From Tannerellaceae bacterium (lineage in GTDB: Bacteria; Bacteroidota; Bacteroidia; Bacteroidales; Tannerellaceae), in NCBI GenBank assembly GCA_021203545.1, contig JAJQAZ010000068.1, forward strand, positions 4,816 to 68,815: a DNA stretch of 64,000 nucleotides, written 5' to 3'. The notes beneath the pieces were generated by a model. That model saw only the letters and a list, made by a program, of their open reading frames with translations. It searched no databases and was not told the DNA's origin. A program made the position numbers and the translations under genes. Positions 54,691-64,000 of the stretch are shown here, one piece after another (positions within the stretch are counted from its first letter, which is position 1; each line of letters starts with the position of its first letter).

Positions 54691-56085
54691 TTATTGTACA
54701 TCGGGAATCCGGTCCAGTAACTCTTTTATTTCTTCTACTGTTACCTTGCTTGTTTTTCCGTCCGGCGATAGTGCTGTATATTCACGTGCACTATTGAAGA
54801 ACATTTCTTCGTAGAATTGTTTGAGCAACGAGCGGTAGAATCTAAGGTTGCCGGGATCTTCATTTGCTTTCAGGGATTCTTTTACATACAATATAATAAG
54901 GAAGAGGCCCCGTTGTTTATCATTTTCCGAAGAATAATCTTTTATTTTTGCAGGTGTGTACCTCATTAAAACTTTATGCAGGAAGTCCAGTCTCTCTTTG
55001 TTCTCGTTCCATAACTTGTAAAACATCCGGGAAGAGACTTCGTAATTCCCGTCCCTGTGATGGGTTTCGGCCCGGAATTGTTCAAGTTTTAATACCAGTC
55101 CTTTCGATGGTTTCATATTCTCTTCGGCTTCATTAAAGAGTTGGAAGGCCCGTTTCCGGTCGTAGGTTTTACCCAGCGAGGCACCCAGTAACAGACATAC
55201 ATCGACCGATGTACTATCTACTTCGTAGGCTGCTTCAAGGGGTTCGATGGCGTTCATCGGGTAGCCTCCGTAGTAACGCGAAGCTCCTCCATATAGTAAA
55301 GTGATGAGGGTTGAATCGCCTTCTTCCATAAGGCGTGTATATAAAGTATCCGCTTCATTATAGTTTTTGTTCATATACAAACCCATGGCTTTGCTTCTTA
55401 ACAGGTTTTTATTATCCGGATTGTAGATAAGTGCGCTATCGCAAATTTCAAGTGCTTCCGGGATATAGTTTCCACCCATACGCAGAAAGGTATTTACCAA
55501 TGTATGGGCTATTCCTGCATTTTCTTTATTGTTCAGATAGGCGTAGTAGTAATAAGTGGACCCAGTGTTATAATCTTCCAAACGTATATAACAATCTCCC
55601 AGATTTTTCAGAATCGTGGAGTTCTCCGGATCATCTGCTTCTAACTCTTCGTATTTGTCGATTGACTTTTCGTAATCTCCCATCTGGAAATAAAGCCGGG
55701 CTAATTGGTAGGTCGCATAGAAATTGGTGCTGTCGTTCTCTACTACCCGGATGAAATATTTTTCGGCCTCTCCGGCTCTACCCAAATTCACGGCGGTACG
55801 GCCCAATGTGTTGATGAGGTCAATGTTTAGTGAATCTTTTTCCAGACACTGTTGGTATATTCCATACGCCTCGCGGTATTTTAATAATCCTTCGTACGCC
55901 TGCCCTATAAGATATAATGTTTCTGCATCAACACTACCGGTGGCTAATAGAGGTCCGGTTTCAGAAACAATTTCCCGGAACTGTTTTTTATTCAGTTTTT
56001 CCTGCAGGTCAGTCCGGTTCCCCTGTGCAAATAAACAAGGCATTTCCAGGATGGAACAAAGAAAAAATAAGCTGAGAGTTCTCAT
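54691..56085 (-). CDS. TPR-repeat protein, secreted
   Basis: 464 aa from ATG 56085, with signal peptide MRTLSLFFLCSILEMPCLFAQ (the in-frame start at 56118 adds 11 residues before it). Made of about ten tetratricopeptide repeats: ETLYLIGQAYEGLLKYREAY, YQLARLYFQMGDYEKSIDKYE, LKNLGDCYIRLEDYNTGSTYY and others. A non-repeat C-terminal part ends DRIPDVQ. Periplasmic scaffold, partner unknown. Downstream of the M56 gene on the same strand (92 nt), possibly co-transcribed. Confidence 0.85.
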   Translation of the reverse strand: MRTLSLFFLCSILEMPCLFAQGNRTDLQEKLNKKQFREIVSETGPLLATGSVDAETLYLIGQAYEGLLKYREAYGIYQQCLEKDSLNIDLINTLGRTAVNLGRAGEAEKYFIRVVENDSTNFYATYQLARLYFQMGDYEKSIDKYEELEADDPENSTILKNLGDCYIRLEDYNTGSTYYYYAYLNNKENAGIAHTLVNTFLRMGGNYIPEALEICDSALIYNPDNKNLLRSKAMGLYMNKNYNEADTLYTRLMEEGDSTLITLLYGGASRYYGGYPMNAIEPLEAAYEVDSTSVDVCLLLGASLGKTYDRKRAFQLFNEAEENMKPSKGLVLKLEQFRAETHHRDGNYEVSSRMFYKLWNENKERLDFLHKVLMRYTPAKIKDYSSENDKQRGLFLIILYVKESLKANEDPGNLRFYRSLLKQFYEEMFFNSAREYTALSPDGKTSKVTVEEIKELLDRIPDVQ

Positions 56086-56177
56086 ATATGTATATTTTAA
56101 TCGTTTCAAATAAGTCAAAAAGATAGCCCGTCCGCTTTGTAACCGGACTCTTTATGATTGATATGTTGAATGTGTAT

Positions 56178-57638
56178 TTAAGCTAACCTAAAAACAATGG
56201 GGAGTGTATATTTTACTGCTACATTATATCCCCTTTGTCTGCCGGGTGTCCATTCCGGCATACTCATTACGATTCGTAGTGCTTCCATATTTAGTGAAGG
56301 ATCTATTCCGCGCACTACCTCGGGGTTGCTTACAGTTCCATCTTTATTTACTACAAACGTAACTACAACTCTTCCCTGTAGTCCGTTTTCTTGCGCAATC
56401 TCCGGATAACGGACATTCCGGTTGATATATCTTAGCAGTTCCTGATCACCGCCGGGAAAAGAGGGCATTTCCTCTACTACAGTGAATACAGCATCATAAT
56501 CCGCTTCTTCAGTCTGTTCTTCTACCGTTTCTGTACTTATTTCCGTAGATATAGGCGCTTGCTGTGCGTTTATCATTTCAGTTTCTGCCGGTAATTGTAT
56601 TGCCTCTTCAACCGGAGATGGTACGGGGGCCGGGGCGTGATGTGCTGTTATTATAAGTTCATCTGTCTCTTGTTCTACAAGATAATTTTCTTTCGTAACA
56701 GCCTGATTCCGGCTTAAAAGATTCTGCATACTTTCTGCCAGTTGTATGGTTACCCGGGCCACTGCTTCTATATTACTGATTAACATCAAAACGGCTGTCA
56801 ATGGAATAAACAGCAAATATTTGGTACGGCTTAAACTATGCGAACGCTCTTTGTTCATCATCCGTATCCTGTTTTTCAGGTGCAGTACATTGAAGTTATT
56901 ATAAAGGGCTGATGCTGATTGTTGATGAGCCAGACCCAACAAGTGGTATTGATAGTTTCTGCTGTCGTATCCCAATTTCAACACATTGTTATCAGCCAGG
57001 TATTCCAGGTTGTGGCGGACTTCGCGTTTCAGAAGCCATACGAACGGATTGATCCAGCAAATAATACAAATCAGTTCGCTGATCATTACATCTATTGAAT
57101 GCCACTGCCGGGCATGTGTCAGCTCGTGAGTCAGAATTTCGTCCTGCTCGTCAGGGGAGTGGGTTTCCGGATGCAGGAATATCCACTGGAAAAAAGAGAA
57201 AGGTCCGGCCGGTTCTTTTAGGTGGTATACTTTGATACCGTTTATATAAGAGACCCGGCTGGATGTTTTGATCCATACAATACTTCCCAATTGTATGAAG
57301 AAACGTATGAACAACATTACGATACCTGCACCATACACACTTATGGCTATTAGGCTAAAGATGCCTGTCCATGAAGTGGAGGCGGTCGCTTCGGACTGTA
57401 CGGTTATCTCCGGAAGGATGGCGGAATACATCTGTATTACTTCGGCAATGGGTTCCTGTTGTGTTACCCATTCCTGCAGGTTAAGGACCGGGTATCCCAG
57501 AGCCAGAGCAAAGAATCCTACCAATATAAAACGCCTTAAATTGAAAAAGGTGTCTTTATAAAAGAATAAACGGTAGAAGGCATAAAATATGACTAATGCC
57601 GCATTTATCTTTATAAAATAGATTAATTCCGGAGACAT
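56178..57638 (-). CDS. BlaR1-like M56 peptidase with C-terminal TonB domain
   Basis: 486 aa. Membrane metallopeptidase of the BlaR1/MecR1 group. Four TM helices in the first ~300 residues, zinc motif HELTH (ILTHELTHARQW) and a downstream EYLADNN providing the third ligand. The C-terminal ~85 residues are a TonB/energy-transducer fold (FPGGDQELLRYINRNVRYPEIAQ, GRVVVTFVVNKDGTVSNPEVV, WTPGRQRGYNVAVKYTLPI). This fusion is common in Bacteroidetes. It likely cleaves the BlaI repressor encoded 22 nt upstream in response to an envelope signal. Confidence 0.9.
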   Translation of the reverse strand: MSPELIYFIKINAALVIFYAFYRLFFYKDTFFNLRRFILVGFFALALGYPVLNLQEWVTQQEPIAEVIQMYSAILPEITVQSEATASTSWTGIFSLIAISVYGAGIVMLFIRFFIQLGSIVWIKTSSRVSYINGIKVYHLKEPAGPFSFFQWIFLHPETHSPDEQDEILTHELTHARQWHSIDVMISELICIICWINPFVWLLKREVRHNLEYLADNNVLKLGYDSRNYQYHLLGLAHQQSASALYNNFNVLHLKNRIRMMNKERSHSLSRTKYLLFIPLTAVLMLISNIEAVARVTIQLAESMQNLLSRNQAVTKENYLVEQETDELIITAHHAPAPVPSPVEEAIQLPAETEMINAQQAPISTEISTETVEEQTEEADYDAVFTVVEEMPSFPGGDQELLRYINRNVRYPEIAQENGLQGRVVVTFVVNKDGTVSNPEVVRGIDPSLNMEALRIVMSMPEWTPGRQRGYNVAVKYTLPIVFRLA

Positions 57639-57660
57639 GATATCGGACTGTATTAAGGTT

Positions 57661-58020
57661 TTATTTTTTCTTTTCTATCATATCTATGATTTCTTTCAGA
57701 TCGTCGGCAGATATCTTCTGATCTTTTGCAAAGAAAGAAACCATCTCTTTATAAGAGTTTTCAAAATAATTTTGCACGACCCCGCTCATAAACGTACGTT
57801 TGTATTCGCTTTCCGGTATCAACGGATAATATTCGTAGATATTGCCGTTCCTGCGTGCTTTTACATATTTTTTACGTTCCAGATTCTTAACGATCGACGC
57901 CAATGTTGTATAAGGCGGTTTAGGCTCCGGATACTTTGCCAATATGTCTTTGATATAACAGGGTTGTAGTTCCCATATCCATAACATAGCTTCTTCTTCC
58001 TGACGTGTTAATTTGTCCAT
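57661..58020 (-). CDS. BlaI/MecI-type repressor
   Basis: 119 aa. Winged-helix repressor (MDKLTRQEEEAMLWIWEL, then PPYTTLASIVKNLERKKYVKARR) and a C-terminal dimerisation helix (FAKDQKISADDLKEIIDMIE). Partner of the M56 protease 22 nt downstream. A palindromic site in its own promoter suggests autoregulation. Confidence 0.92.
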   Translation of the reverse strand: MDKLTRQEEEAMLWIWELQPCYIKDILAKYPEPKPPYTTLASIVKNLERKKYVKARRNGNIYEYYPLIPESEYKRTFMSGVVQNYFENSYKEMVSFFAKDQKISADDLKEIIDMIEKKK

Positions 58021-58051
58021 CTTACTTAGTTTTATTCAATTATGCTTTTTA

Positions 58052-58072
58052 CAAAGCTACGAAATATTCGTA
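58052..58072 (-). promoter_or_regulatory. blaI promoter with overlapping palindromic operator
   Basis: On the minus strand TAGCTTTG (58052-58059) fits the TAnnTTTG -7 box, 32 nt from the ATG. TACGAAATATTCGTA (58058-58072) is a perfect 6-bp inverted repeat with a 3-nt spacer that touches the -7 box. The size and place suit a BlaI-type dimer operator. TTG near 58080 is a possible -33 element. Confidence 0.6.
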
Positions 58073-58155
58073 TATGTGCAAGCCTAACCTTATTAATTAG
58101 TGTTAATAATGTTTGTGTTTCCGCACACATCAATAGTTTATTAAAGAATTTAAAT

Positions 58156-58163
58156 TATTTTTG
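58156..58163 (+). promoter_or_regulatory. -7 element of the KDG kinase gene
   Basis: TATTTTTG matches TAnnTTTG, 24 nt before ATG 58188. This supports the ATG 58188 start over an upstream in-frame start at 58161, which would lie inside the promoter. Confidence 0.6.
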
Positions 58164-58187
58164 CAGCTCATTAATTATCAATTTACC

Positions 58188-59231
58188 ATGAATAAAAAAG
58201 TAGTAACCTTTGGCGAAATTATGCTCCGTTTAGCCACACCGGATTATCTTCGCTTTAATCAGAGTACCCAATTCAATGCTACATTTGGAGGAGGAGAAGC
58301 CAATGTGGCTGTTTCGCTGGCAAATTACGGTCTGCCTGCCGTGTTCGTAACCCGTTTGCCCCAAAATGATATTGCACGTTCCTGTGTAATGGATTTACGG
58401 AAATATGGAGTAGATACTTCCAACATTGTGTATGGCGGCGACCGCATGGGTATTTATTTTCTGGAAACCGGTGCTGTAGCACGCGCGAGTAAAGTGGTGT
58501 ACGATCGTGCACATTCGGCTATTGCAGAGATCAAACCTGGTATGATTAACTGGGAAGAGGTATTGAAAGATGCAATCTGGTTCCATTGGACCGGTATTAC
58601 TCCGGCTATTTCGCAGGGTGCAGCCGATGCCTGTCTGAAAGCGATTCAGGTAGCCAACCGTCTGGGGATAACTGTTTCGTGCGACCTGAATTACCGGAAA
58701 AACCTCTGGAAGTATGGTAAAACAGCTTCCGAAGTAATGCCGGAACTGGTAGCCGGATGCGATGTGATTCTCGGAAACGAAGAAGATGCTGAAAAAGTAT
58801 TTGGTATAAAACCGGAAGGATTTGATGTAGCTCATACAGACGGTGAAGTCAACGCTGCGGAATTCGAATCAGTATGTACACAACTAATGGCTAAATTCCC
58901 GCGTGCAAAGAAAGTCATCATTACGTTACGGGGATCAATCAACGCCAACCATAACACCTGGGGTGGTGTACTGTATGCTGATGGCAGGCTTTACCAGTCA
59001 CGCCGGTATGATATTACCCATATTACAGACCGTGTAGGTGGTGGCGACTCTTTTATGGGAGGCCTGATCTATGGACTGCTTACCTATACAACTGACGATC
59101 AGAAAGCCCTTGATTTTGCAGTAGCGGCTTCGTGTCTGAAACATACTATTTATGGAGATTACAACCAGGTAACTGTAGACGAAGTAGAAAAACTAATGTC
59201 GGGAGATGGCTCCGGAAGAGTATCCCGTTAA
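58188..59231 (+). CDS. kdgK: 2-dehydro-3-deoxygluconokinase
   Basis: 347 aa, PfkB family. Phosphorylates 2-keto-3-deoxygluconate from uronate or pectin breakdown. Motifs: TFGEIMLRLATPDYLRFNQS with the GGGEANVAVSLA substrate loop, CDLNYRKNLW, and the C-terminal TDRVGGGDSFMGGLIYG (the A of the usual GAGD is G, as often in KdgK). Followed 39 nt later by the aldolase of the same pathway. Cytoplasmic. Start fixed by the -7 box at 58156. Confidence 0.92.
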   Translation: MNKKVVTFGEIMLRLATPDYLRFNQSTQFNATFGGGEANVAVSLANYGLPAVFVTRLPQNDIARSCVMDLRKYGVDTSNIVYGGDRMGIYFLETGAVARASKVVYDRAHSAIAEIKPGMINWEEVLKDAIWFHWTGITPAISQGAADACLKAIQVANRLGITVSCDLNYRKNLWKYGKTASEVMPELVAGCDVILGNEEDAEKVFGIKPEGFDVAHTDGEVNAAEFESVCTQLMAKFPRAKKVIITLRGSINANHNTWGGVLYADGRLYQSRRYDITHITDRVGGGDSFMGGLIYGLLTYTTDDQKALDFAVAASCLKHTIYGDYNQVTVDEVEKLMSGDGSGRVSR

Positions 59232-59270
59232 ATAAGAATAAAGTAAACGTATAATATTAGTAATTGATTT

Positions 59271-59939
59271 ATGGCAAGATTTAATAAAATGCAGGTGTTA
59301 GGTGCTATGGTAGAAACCGGAATGGTGCCTGTTTATTACAGTAACGATTTAGAAACGGCTAAAAAAGTAGTAAAAGCCTGTTATGAAGGTGGTGTAAGAG
59401 CATTCGAATTTACGAACCGTGGCGACTTTGCCCAGGAAGTTTTTGGTGAATTGATAAAATATGCGACAAAGGAATGCCCTGAGTTGGTTCTTGGGATTGG
59501 TTCGATTGTAGATGCTCCCACTGCAGCCCTTTATTTACAATTAGGTGCTAACTTTATTGTTGGCCCTCTGTTTAATCCGGACGTTGCGAAGGTTTGCAAC
59601 CGTCGTTTGGTTCCTTATACTCCGGGATGTGGTTCGGTTTCCGAAATTGGTTTCGCACAGGAAGTAGGATGCGATCTTTGTAAGATTTTCCCGGCAGGAA
59701 ATGTGGGAGGACCTTCTTTCGTAAGCAATATCAAAGCTCCGATGCCCTGGTCTATGATCATGGCAACAGGTGCTGTTGAACCGACCGAAGAAAATCTGGC
59801 CGCCTGGTTCAAAGCCGGTGTAACCTGTGTAGGTATGGGGTCAAAATTATTCCCTAAAGAGGCAATCGCCGAAGGCAATTGGGCCGAAATAAGCCGCCTG
59901 TGCCAGGACGCATTAGCCATCATTAAAAAATACCGTTGA
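59271..59939 (+). CDS. eda: KDPG/KHG aldolase
   Basis: 222 aa. Cleaves 2-keto-3-deoxy-6-phosphogluconate to pyruvate and glyceraldehyde 3-phosphate, the step after KdgK. Class I aldolase: Schiff-base Lys in [14 protein letters not shown], the Glu/Arg motif AFEFTNRG and phosphate-binding GMGSKLF near the end. PGCGSVSE also conserved. Forms a two-gene operon with kdgK, ending in a terminator. Confidence 0.93.
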   Translation: MARFNKMQVLGAMVETGMVPVYYSNDLETAKKVVKACYEGGVRAFEFTNRGDFAQEVFGELIKYATKECPELVLGIGSIVDAPTAALYLQLGANFIVGPLFNPDVAKVCNRRLVPYTPGCGSVSEIGFAQEVGCDLCKIFPAGNVGGPSFVSNIKAPMPWSMIMATGAVEPTEENLAAWFKAGVTCVGMGSKLFPKEAIAEGNWAEISRLCQDALAIIKKYR

Positions 59940-59952
59940 TATTATTTCTGGA

Positions 59953-59994
59953 GGTGACTAAAAAGTAACTTTCATTCATGACTTTTTGGTCACC
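59953..59994. terminator. Terminator hairpin between converging genes
   Basis: GGTGACTAAAAAGT (59953-59966) pairs with ACTTTTTGGTCACC (59981-59994), 14 nt per arm. The A/T pairs near the loop side act as a T-tract on either strand. It ends eda (+) and the TonB receptor (-). Confidence 0.7.
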
Positions 59995-60003
59995 CCGGAA
60001 AAA

Positions 60004-62585
60004 TTAAAAATAAATCTTCCAGCTAAGGCTTATTATTAGTGGGGTTGATCTTTTCTTTTCAACGGAGTTTGTTGCTAAATTGTAGACGTATCCGGTCTGT
60101 TTGAATCCATTAGCATTCAAAATCATAAAAGCATATTCGTGAGCTACTTTCTTTTTATTTACGCGGAAACGGAGTGTCAGGTCGGAAGTAAACATATTGG
60201 GAAGTCTGAGATTGTATGCTTCTGAATCAACTTTTTCAATATCCTGACTTTGCCCGGATTCATCATAATCTATCGGTGTATATCTATATCCTCCCTGATA
60301 GGTTAAGCGTATATTGGCACTGAGCACTTTATGTTTATACTTTCCAAAAGTCCATTCTTTTCCTGTTAATGCATGCACAATGAAGCGTTGATCCATACGT
60401 GTATTCCTCCATATCTTATCGCCACCCCTGTATTCTGACTTAAAAAGCGAACCGGTAACCATTCCATACCAGCCATCTTTCAGGTACCGTTCAAGTGTCA
60501 GGTCTATTCCGTAGTTCCGCCCTTTTCCATTATTGATCAGTTTTTTATCTAAGCCATAACTGTTATAGTTTAGTGTGGAGAAGGAGGTGCCGGGTTCGGC
60601 AGGTATATTGTATAGGTATTGGTAATAGGGTTCCACTTTAAGGGAGATATTGTCTGATAGCTTTTTACTGTACGAGATAGAGAAATGATGCGCTTTACTG
60701 AAGTCCAATTCTTTATTAACCCATTGATCACCTGCTTTTACATAGTAGTAATCCAGTCTTTCCCGTATACTGTTTAGTCCATAGGCAAATGAGAAGCTCT
60801 GTGCCTGTGATAATTTCCATCTGATGGCAGCACGTGGTTCTATTGTCCAGTGGTTATTCAGGCTAAATAGTTGTCCGGTCAGCCCTATACTGGCATCTAA
60901 TGTGTTGGATATCCTGACTACTGAGTTTGTAAAAGCAGATAGAGCATATTCCGAACCATTACCTGTGGCAATAGTTTTCATGGATTCATACAGGGTGGGT
61001 TTATCGCTTTTGTTGAAATCAAGATCATAACTAAGACTTGTGAAAGTTACTCCGGTCCTGTTAGTATGCTTTTCGTTGAATTTCCGGTTTATATAAGAGG
61101 TTAGAATAATATCGGTATTACTATTTTTCATATCTGCCATGCGGTGGAATTTAAAATCGTTATCTACCTGGTCGATTATAGCGTGTACTTTCGAATAGGT
61201 AGTGGCAAGGGTTGATTTTAAATAGGTTTCCTCATTGATATATATTTTATGGCTCAGACCAAACATGGCTTTTGTGAAGCCGTTATCAGACCGTTGTTTA
61301 TCTGATGTATATTCCCATTGTGCCGGATCTTCTTCATTTTTATTTAATACTTTATCAAGTAATCCAATACCCCATAGGGTAAATGTGCCGGATCTTTTGG
61401 TGGGAAAATTCACCTTAAAGGCTATATCCTGATAATCCAATCCTTCGTCTGTACCGCTTATCGCATCGGATATTCCCGAGAAAGAATACCTATAATTAAA
61501 AATATACGAACTGTTGTGCTTTTTACTGATAGGACCTTCCGAAGCAAAATCCAATCCCCAGATTCCAACCTGAAAGGCATGTTCATGCTTTGTTCTATTA
61601 CCATTCCGCATTGACATATCAAATACACCTCCCAAAGCATTTGTATATCCGGCAGGAAAGGCACCATTATAGAAATCGGAATTCCCCAACACGTTGGAGC
61701 TTAATCCTGTTAATAATCCCCCTCCTAAACCGGTCATGTCGGCATAATGGGTTGGATTGGGAATTTCTACCCCTTCCATGCGCCATTGGGTAAACTGCGG
61801 ACTGTTTCCCCGTACTACAATTGCATTCGAATTAATACCTCCGGCTACTCCGGCAAAGGAGGATACCAGCCGGGCGGGATCATCAAATCCGCCGGCAAAA
61901 CGGCTTGCTTCTTCAACTGTTAGTACACGGCCTCCTGTTAAAGCCAACGGATTTACGGTAGCCTCTTTGTCGATATTGGCATGAATTACTACTTCTTCCA
62001 ATAATTGAGAATTTTCCTTTAACGAAATTTCCAGATAGGCCTCTTTGGCCGAAGTGAGAACAACCTCTCCTATAATACGGGGCTCATAACCTACGAAAGA
62101 AGCTTTTATATTATAGCGTCCCACAGGTACATGGGGTATAGTAAAATATCCCAGACTATCTGTTATGACTCCTGAATAAAGGTCGTTCAGAATACTTACA
62201 TTAGCAAACGGAATGGGTTGTCCCGAGGAGTTATCTACTACAATGCCCCGTATGGTTTGCAGCAACACTTCGGGTTTCGAAATAATAATATGATATCCGT
62301 TTATCCTGTATGTGTATCCTGTGTTTTTTAAAATTGTTTGGATAGCTGTTTCTATGTTTGCATTTTTTATAGAGATCGTTTTTTTCTGTCCGCTTCCAAT
62401 CCGGTTTGTTCGTATGCAACAGCATAGCTGGTTTGTTGTTCAATTTGCACGAAAACCTCCCTGAGTGTTATACTATCCTGTTGTATAGTAATCAGCAATT
62501 CTTTGCCTTGGGCAAACGAGACGAAGGAGTAAAAAGTAAGAAAGGGAAAAAAGAGAATCTTGGTAATAAATAAATGATTCTTCAT
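60004..62585 (-). pseudogene. TonB-dependent receptor with STN and carboxypeptidase-like domains, frameshifted
   Basis: About 860 aa when restored. Signal peptide MKNHLFITKILFFPF...SFAQG, STN domain (ILITIQQ-like, TLREVFVQIEQQTSYAVAYEQ), then TIRGIVVDNSSGQPIPFANVSI (carboxypeptidase-regulatory-like), plug (VRGNSPQFTQWRMEGVEIPNP) and barrel ending LIISLSWKIYF. The frame breaks at the 7-T run 62379-62385: with eight T it reads ADRKKTISIKNANIETAIQTIL and continues into the rest. Open pieces are 62585-62367 and 62268-60004. Without a SusD partner it may take up a siderophore, peptide or other ligand. It is the signalling receptor for the FecR upstream (7 nt). Confidence 0.87.
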
Positions 62586-62592
62586 AGGTGAG

Positions 62593-63549
62593 TTAATTGT
62601 CTGTTAATATAATTTTATTCCCTTCTTTTGTATAGCTGAAGGGGGTGAGCTCTTTCAGGAAGTCAAGTATATCTTCCGGCTTTTCTTCTTTTAAGAATTT
62701 AATGGTATACAGGTTCGATGAAGGAATAGTTGTATTATTCCCGATGGATATATTGAACCTTCTTTCCAGTGTCCGGATAATCTCTTCAAAAGAAGAAGCA
62801 TAGAATATTATTTGCCCTGTGATCCATCCCTTGCTTTCCTGAGGGGATACCTTATTTACTTCTATGGCGGCTGTTGAATTATTGTAAGTTAATTGTTCGT
62901 TAGGAGATAATATACAGGACTCTTTTGAGCCGGTAGTAACCTCAATTTTACCACTGGTTAGTGTAGTTACTGCTTTTTCGTCTTCAGGATACGCTTTAAT
63001 GTTGAACTGCGTACCCAATACTTTAACAGACAACTGCCTGGTTTCTACAATGAAAGGACAGGCTTCATTTTTTGTTACCGAGAAATATCCCTCTCCCTCA
63101 AGATAGATCAACCGTTGGTTGTTTTTGTACGTTTTAGGATATCTGAATGTAGTACCCGCATTCAGCCATACTTCCGTATTGTCCGGCAGGAAAAGGTGTT
63201 TTTCTTCCCCATAAGCAACTGAAATCTCTATCAAACGCTCCTGAGTGGATTCGTAATAAAAGTATCCTCCTGCAAGAATAAACAGAGGAAGCAGTATCGC
63301 TGCTACACGGGATAATTTCCGGTGTAAAGGCACTTTTTTCAGAATTCTCCGGTTTACACGTTTCAGTGCTGCATGCGTATCAGCATCTGCCTCTACTACC
63401 AACTCATTCCAGTATTCCAGCGATGCGCCGGTTTTCTCTTTGGTATATTTATCCTGAATGATCCACTTCTGTACTCTCTCTTCCGTTTCAGAAGAAAAAC
63501 GTCCCCTAAGGTATTTCCGGATAATTTTTGATATTAAATTTTGTTCCAT
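62593..63549 (-). CDS. FecR-family anti-sigma factor
   Basis: 318 aa. Cytoplasmic N-terminus (1-75), TM segment (about 82-100, VAAILLPLFILAGGYFYY), periplasmic FecR domain (LFLPDNTEVWLNAGTTFRYP, LEGEGYFSVTKNEACPFIVET, VLGTQFNIKAYPEDEKAVTTL) and C-terminal STN-like part (ASSFEEIIRTLERRFNISIG). Controls the ECF sigma at the window edge and senses the TonB receptor downstream. Confidence 0.92.
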   Translation of the reverse strand: MEQNLISKIIRKYLRGRFSSETEERVQKWIIQDKYTKEKTGASLEYWNELVVEADADTHAALKRVNRRILKKVPLHRKLSRVAAILLPLFILAGGYFYYESTQERLIEISVAYGEEKHLFLPDNTEVWLNAGTTFRYPKTYKNNQRLIYLEGEGYFSVTKNEACPFIVETRQLSVKVLGTQFNIKAYPEDEKAVTTLTSGKIEVTTGSKESCILSPNEQLTYNNSTAAIEVNKVSPQESKGWITGQIIFYASSFEEIIRTLERRFNISIGNNTTIPSSNLYTIKFLKEEKPEDILDFLKELTPFSYTKEGNKIILTDN

Positions 63550-63766
63550 TCTTTCCCGTTTTATAATCTATACGAATGGATACTCAAAACCTCAATAAAA
63601 AAATGAATTTTTTCTATTTTTTCCTTTTAGAGAATACCCCATATACACCTTTTATTCCGGCCGTAGGCCTAAACCCTCTACGAGGATGAAATACGCCTGA
63701 ATAAACTGCCCGGAAACAGACACGGATTAAATCCGCGCCAGCGATAAGCCAACGATAAAAACCAAC
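63550..63766. repeat. Intergene with diverged GGCGCAG palindrome, copy 5
   Basis: 63719-63739 is a diverged inverted copy of the palindrome, still followed by AGCGATAAGCC as at 14364 (reverse). Both arms have changed (GGATT/AATCC centre), keeping the fold. GGCCGTAGGCC at 63658-63668 is a further small dyad. No gene. Confidence 0.5.
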
Positions 63767-64000
63767 TTACAAAAACGGAATAAAAAAGATGAAGATAGCT
63801 TTGCGGATTTCTTTTAGGGCGAGACTTAGTTGGGATTCTACGTTTCTTTTTGTCGTGTTTAGTTGTACTGCTATTTCGGTATTGCTTAATCCTTCGTTGC
63901 GGCTTAACAGGTAAATCTTTTTTCGTTGCCGGGGCATTTTCTCTATTACTTCATCAATCAATAACCCGAGTTCTTTGGCTATTAACTCTTCTTCTGATGT
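63767..64000 (-). CDS. ECF sigma factor, C-terminal part (cut by window edge)
   Basis: 77 codons visible, open to the right edge. Region 4 is present: IDEVIEKMPRQRKKIYLLSR, then NEGLSNTEIAVQLNTTKRNVE (helix-turn-helix) and ALKEIRKAIF. Region 2 lies beyond the window. Partner of the FecR encoded 218 nt downstream. Confidence 0.85.
   Translation of the reverse strand, partial: TSEEELIAKELGLLIDEVIEKMPRQRKKIYLLSRNEGLSNTEIAVQLNTTKRNVESQLSLALKEIRKAIFIFFIPFL

Overview
The window looks like the chromosome of a Bacteroidales bacterium, probably Tannerellaceae or Dysgonomonadaceae (family level is a guess). The support is three complete SusC/SusD-type loci plus a fourth TonB receptor locus, a hybrid two-component system, FecI/FecR pairs, BlaI/M56 genes, a patatin-barrel protein, and promoters with the Bacteroidetes -7 motif TAnnTTTG. 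No rRNA, tRNA or CRISPR array was recognised.

Layout. 1-77 is a sequencing-adapter artefact at a contig end, followed by a repeat-rich intergene. 692-9569 is an efflux operon (adaptor, RND pump, outer-membrane factor, second RND pump) with several gene-breaking lesions. 9688-12129 is a copper P-type ATPase fused to a C-terminal CopZ-like domain. 12306-13514 holds a Crp/Fnr regulator and a LigD-type 3'-phosphoesterase. 13586-14296 is a non-coding element of nested perfect inverted repeats around 22-nt iteron-like repeats. 14520-19330 (minus) is the most interesting locus: a Bacteroidetes T6SS tube protein (TssD/Hcp) fused to a C-terminal metzincin-like zinc protease, followed without a gap by four lipoproteins in an A-B-A'-B' order whose C-terminal halves resemble PepSY domains. 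I read this as an evolved-Hcp toxin with protease-inhibitor-like immunity proteins. 20183-24905 is a SusC/SusD pair; 25660-27646 carries an oleate-hydratase remnant and cbpA-cbpM.

27661-40063 (minus) is a fructan utilisation locus: SusC, SusD, GH32, sugar permease, fructokinase, and the hybrid two-component sensor with a periplasmic sugar-binding-protein domain. 40341-51698 (plus) is a second regulated locus: FecI sigma, FecR anti-sigma, STN-SusC, SusD, DUF3823 lipoprotein, two Nif3-like proteins and a type-B carboxylesterase, with no glycoside hydrolase. 51699-58020 (minus) has DUF2461, a patatin/POTRA/barrel protein, a TPR protein and an M56-BlaI pair. 58188-59939 is the KDG kinase/KDPG aldolase pair. 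60004-64000 (minus) is a third FecI/FecR/TonB-receptor set running off the window.

Caveat. At least seven genes carry a single-base frameshift, six of them in homopolymers of five or more bases, and four more have one in-frame stop. In every case the reading frame is otherwise intact. Together with the adapter at the start, this suggests residual sequencing error, so every 'pseudogene' call here is provisional.

The intergenic regions are full of short dispersed hairpins (several families, used in a modular way), one MITE-like element and a 145-nt duplicated repeat.
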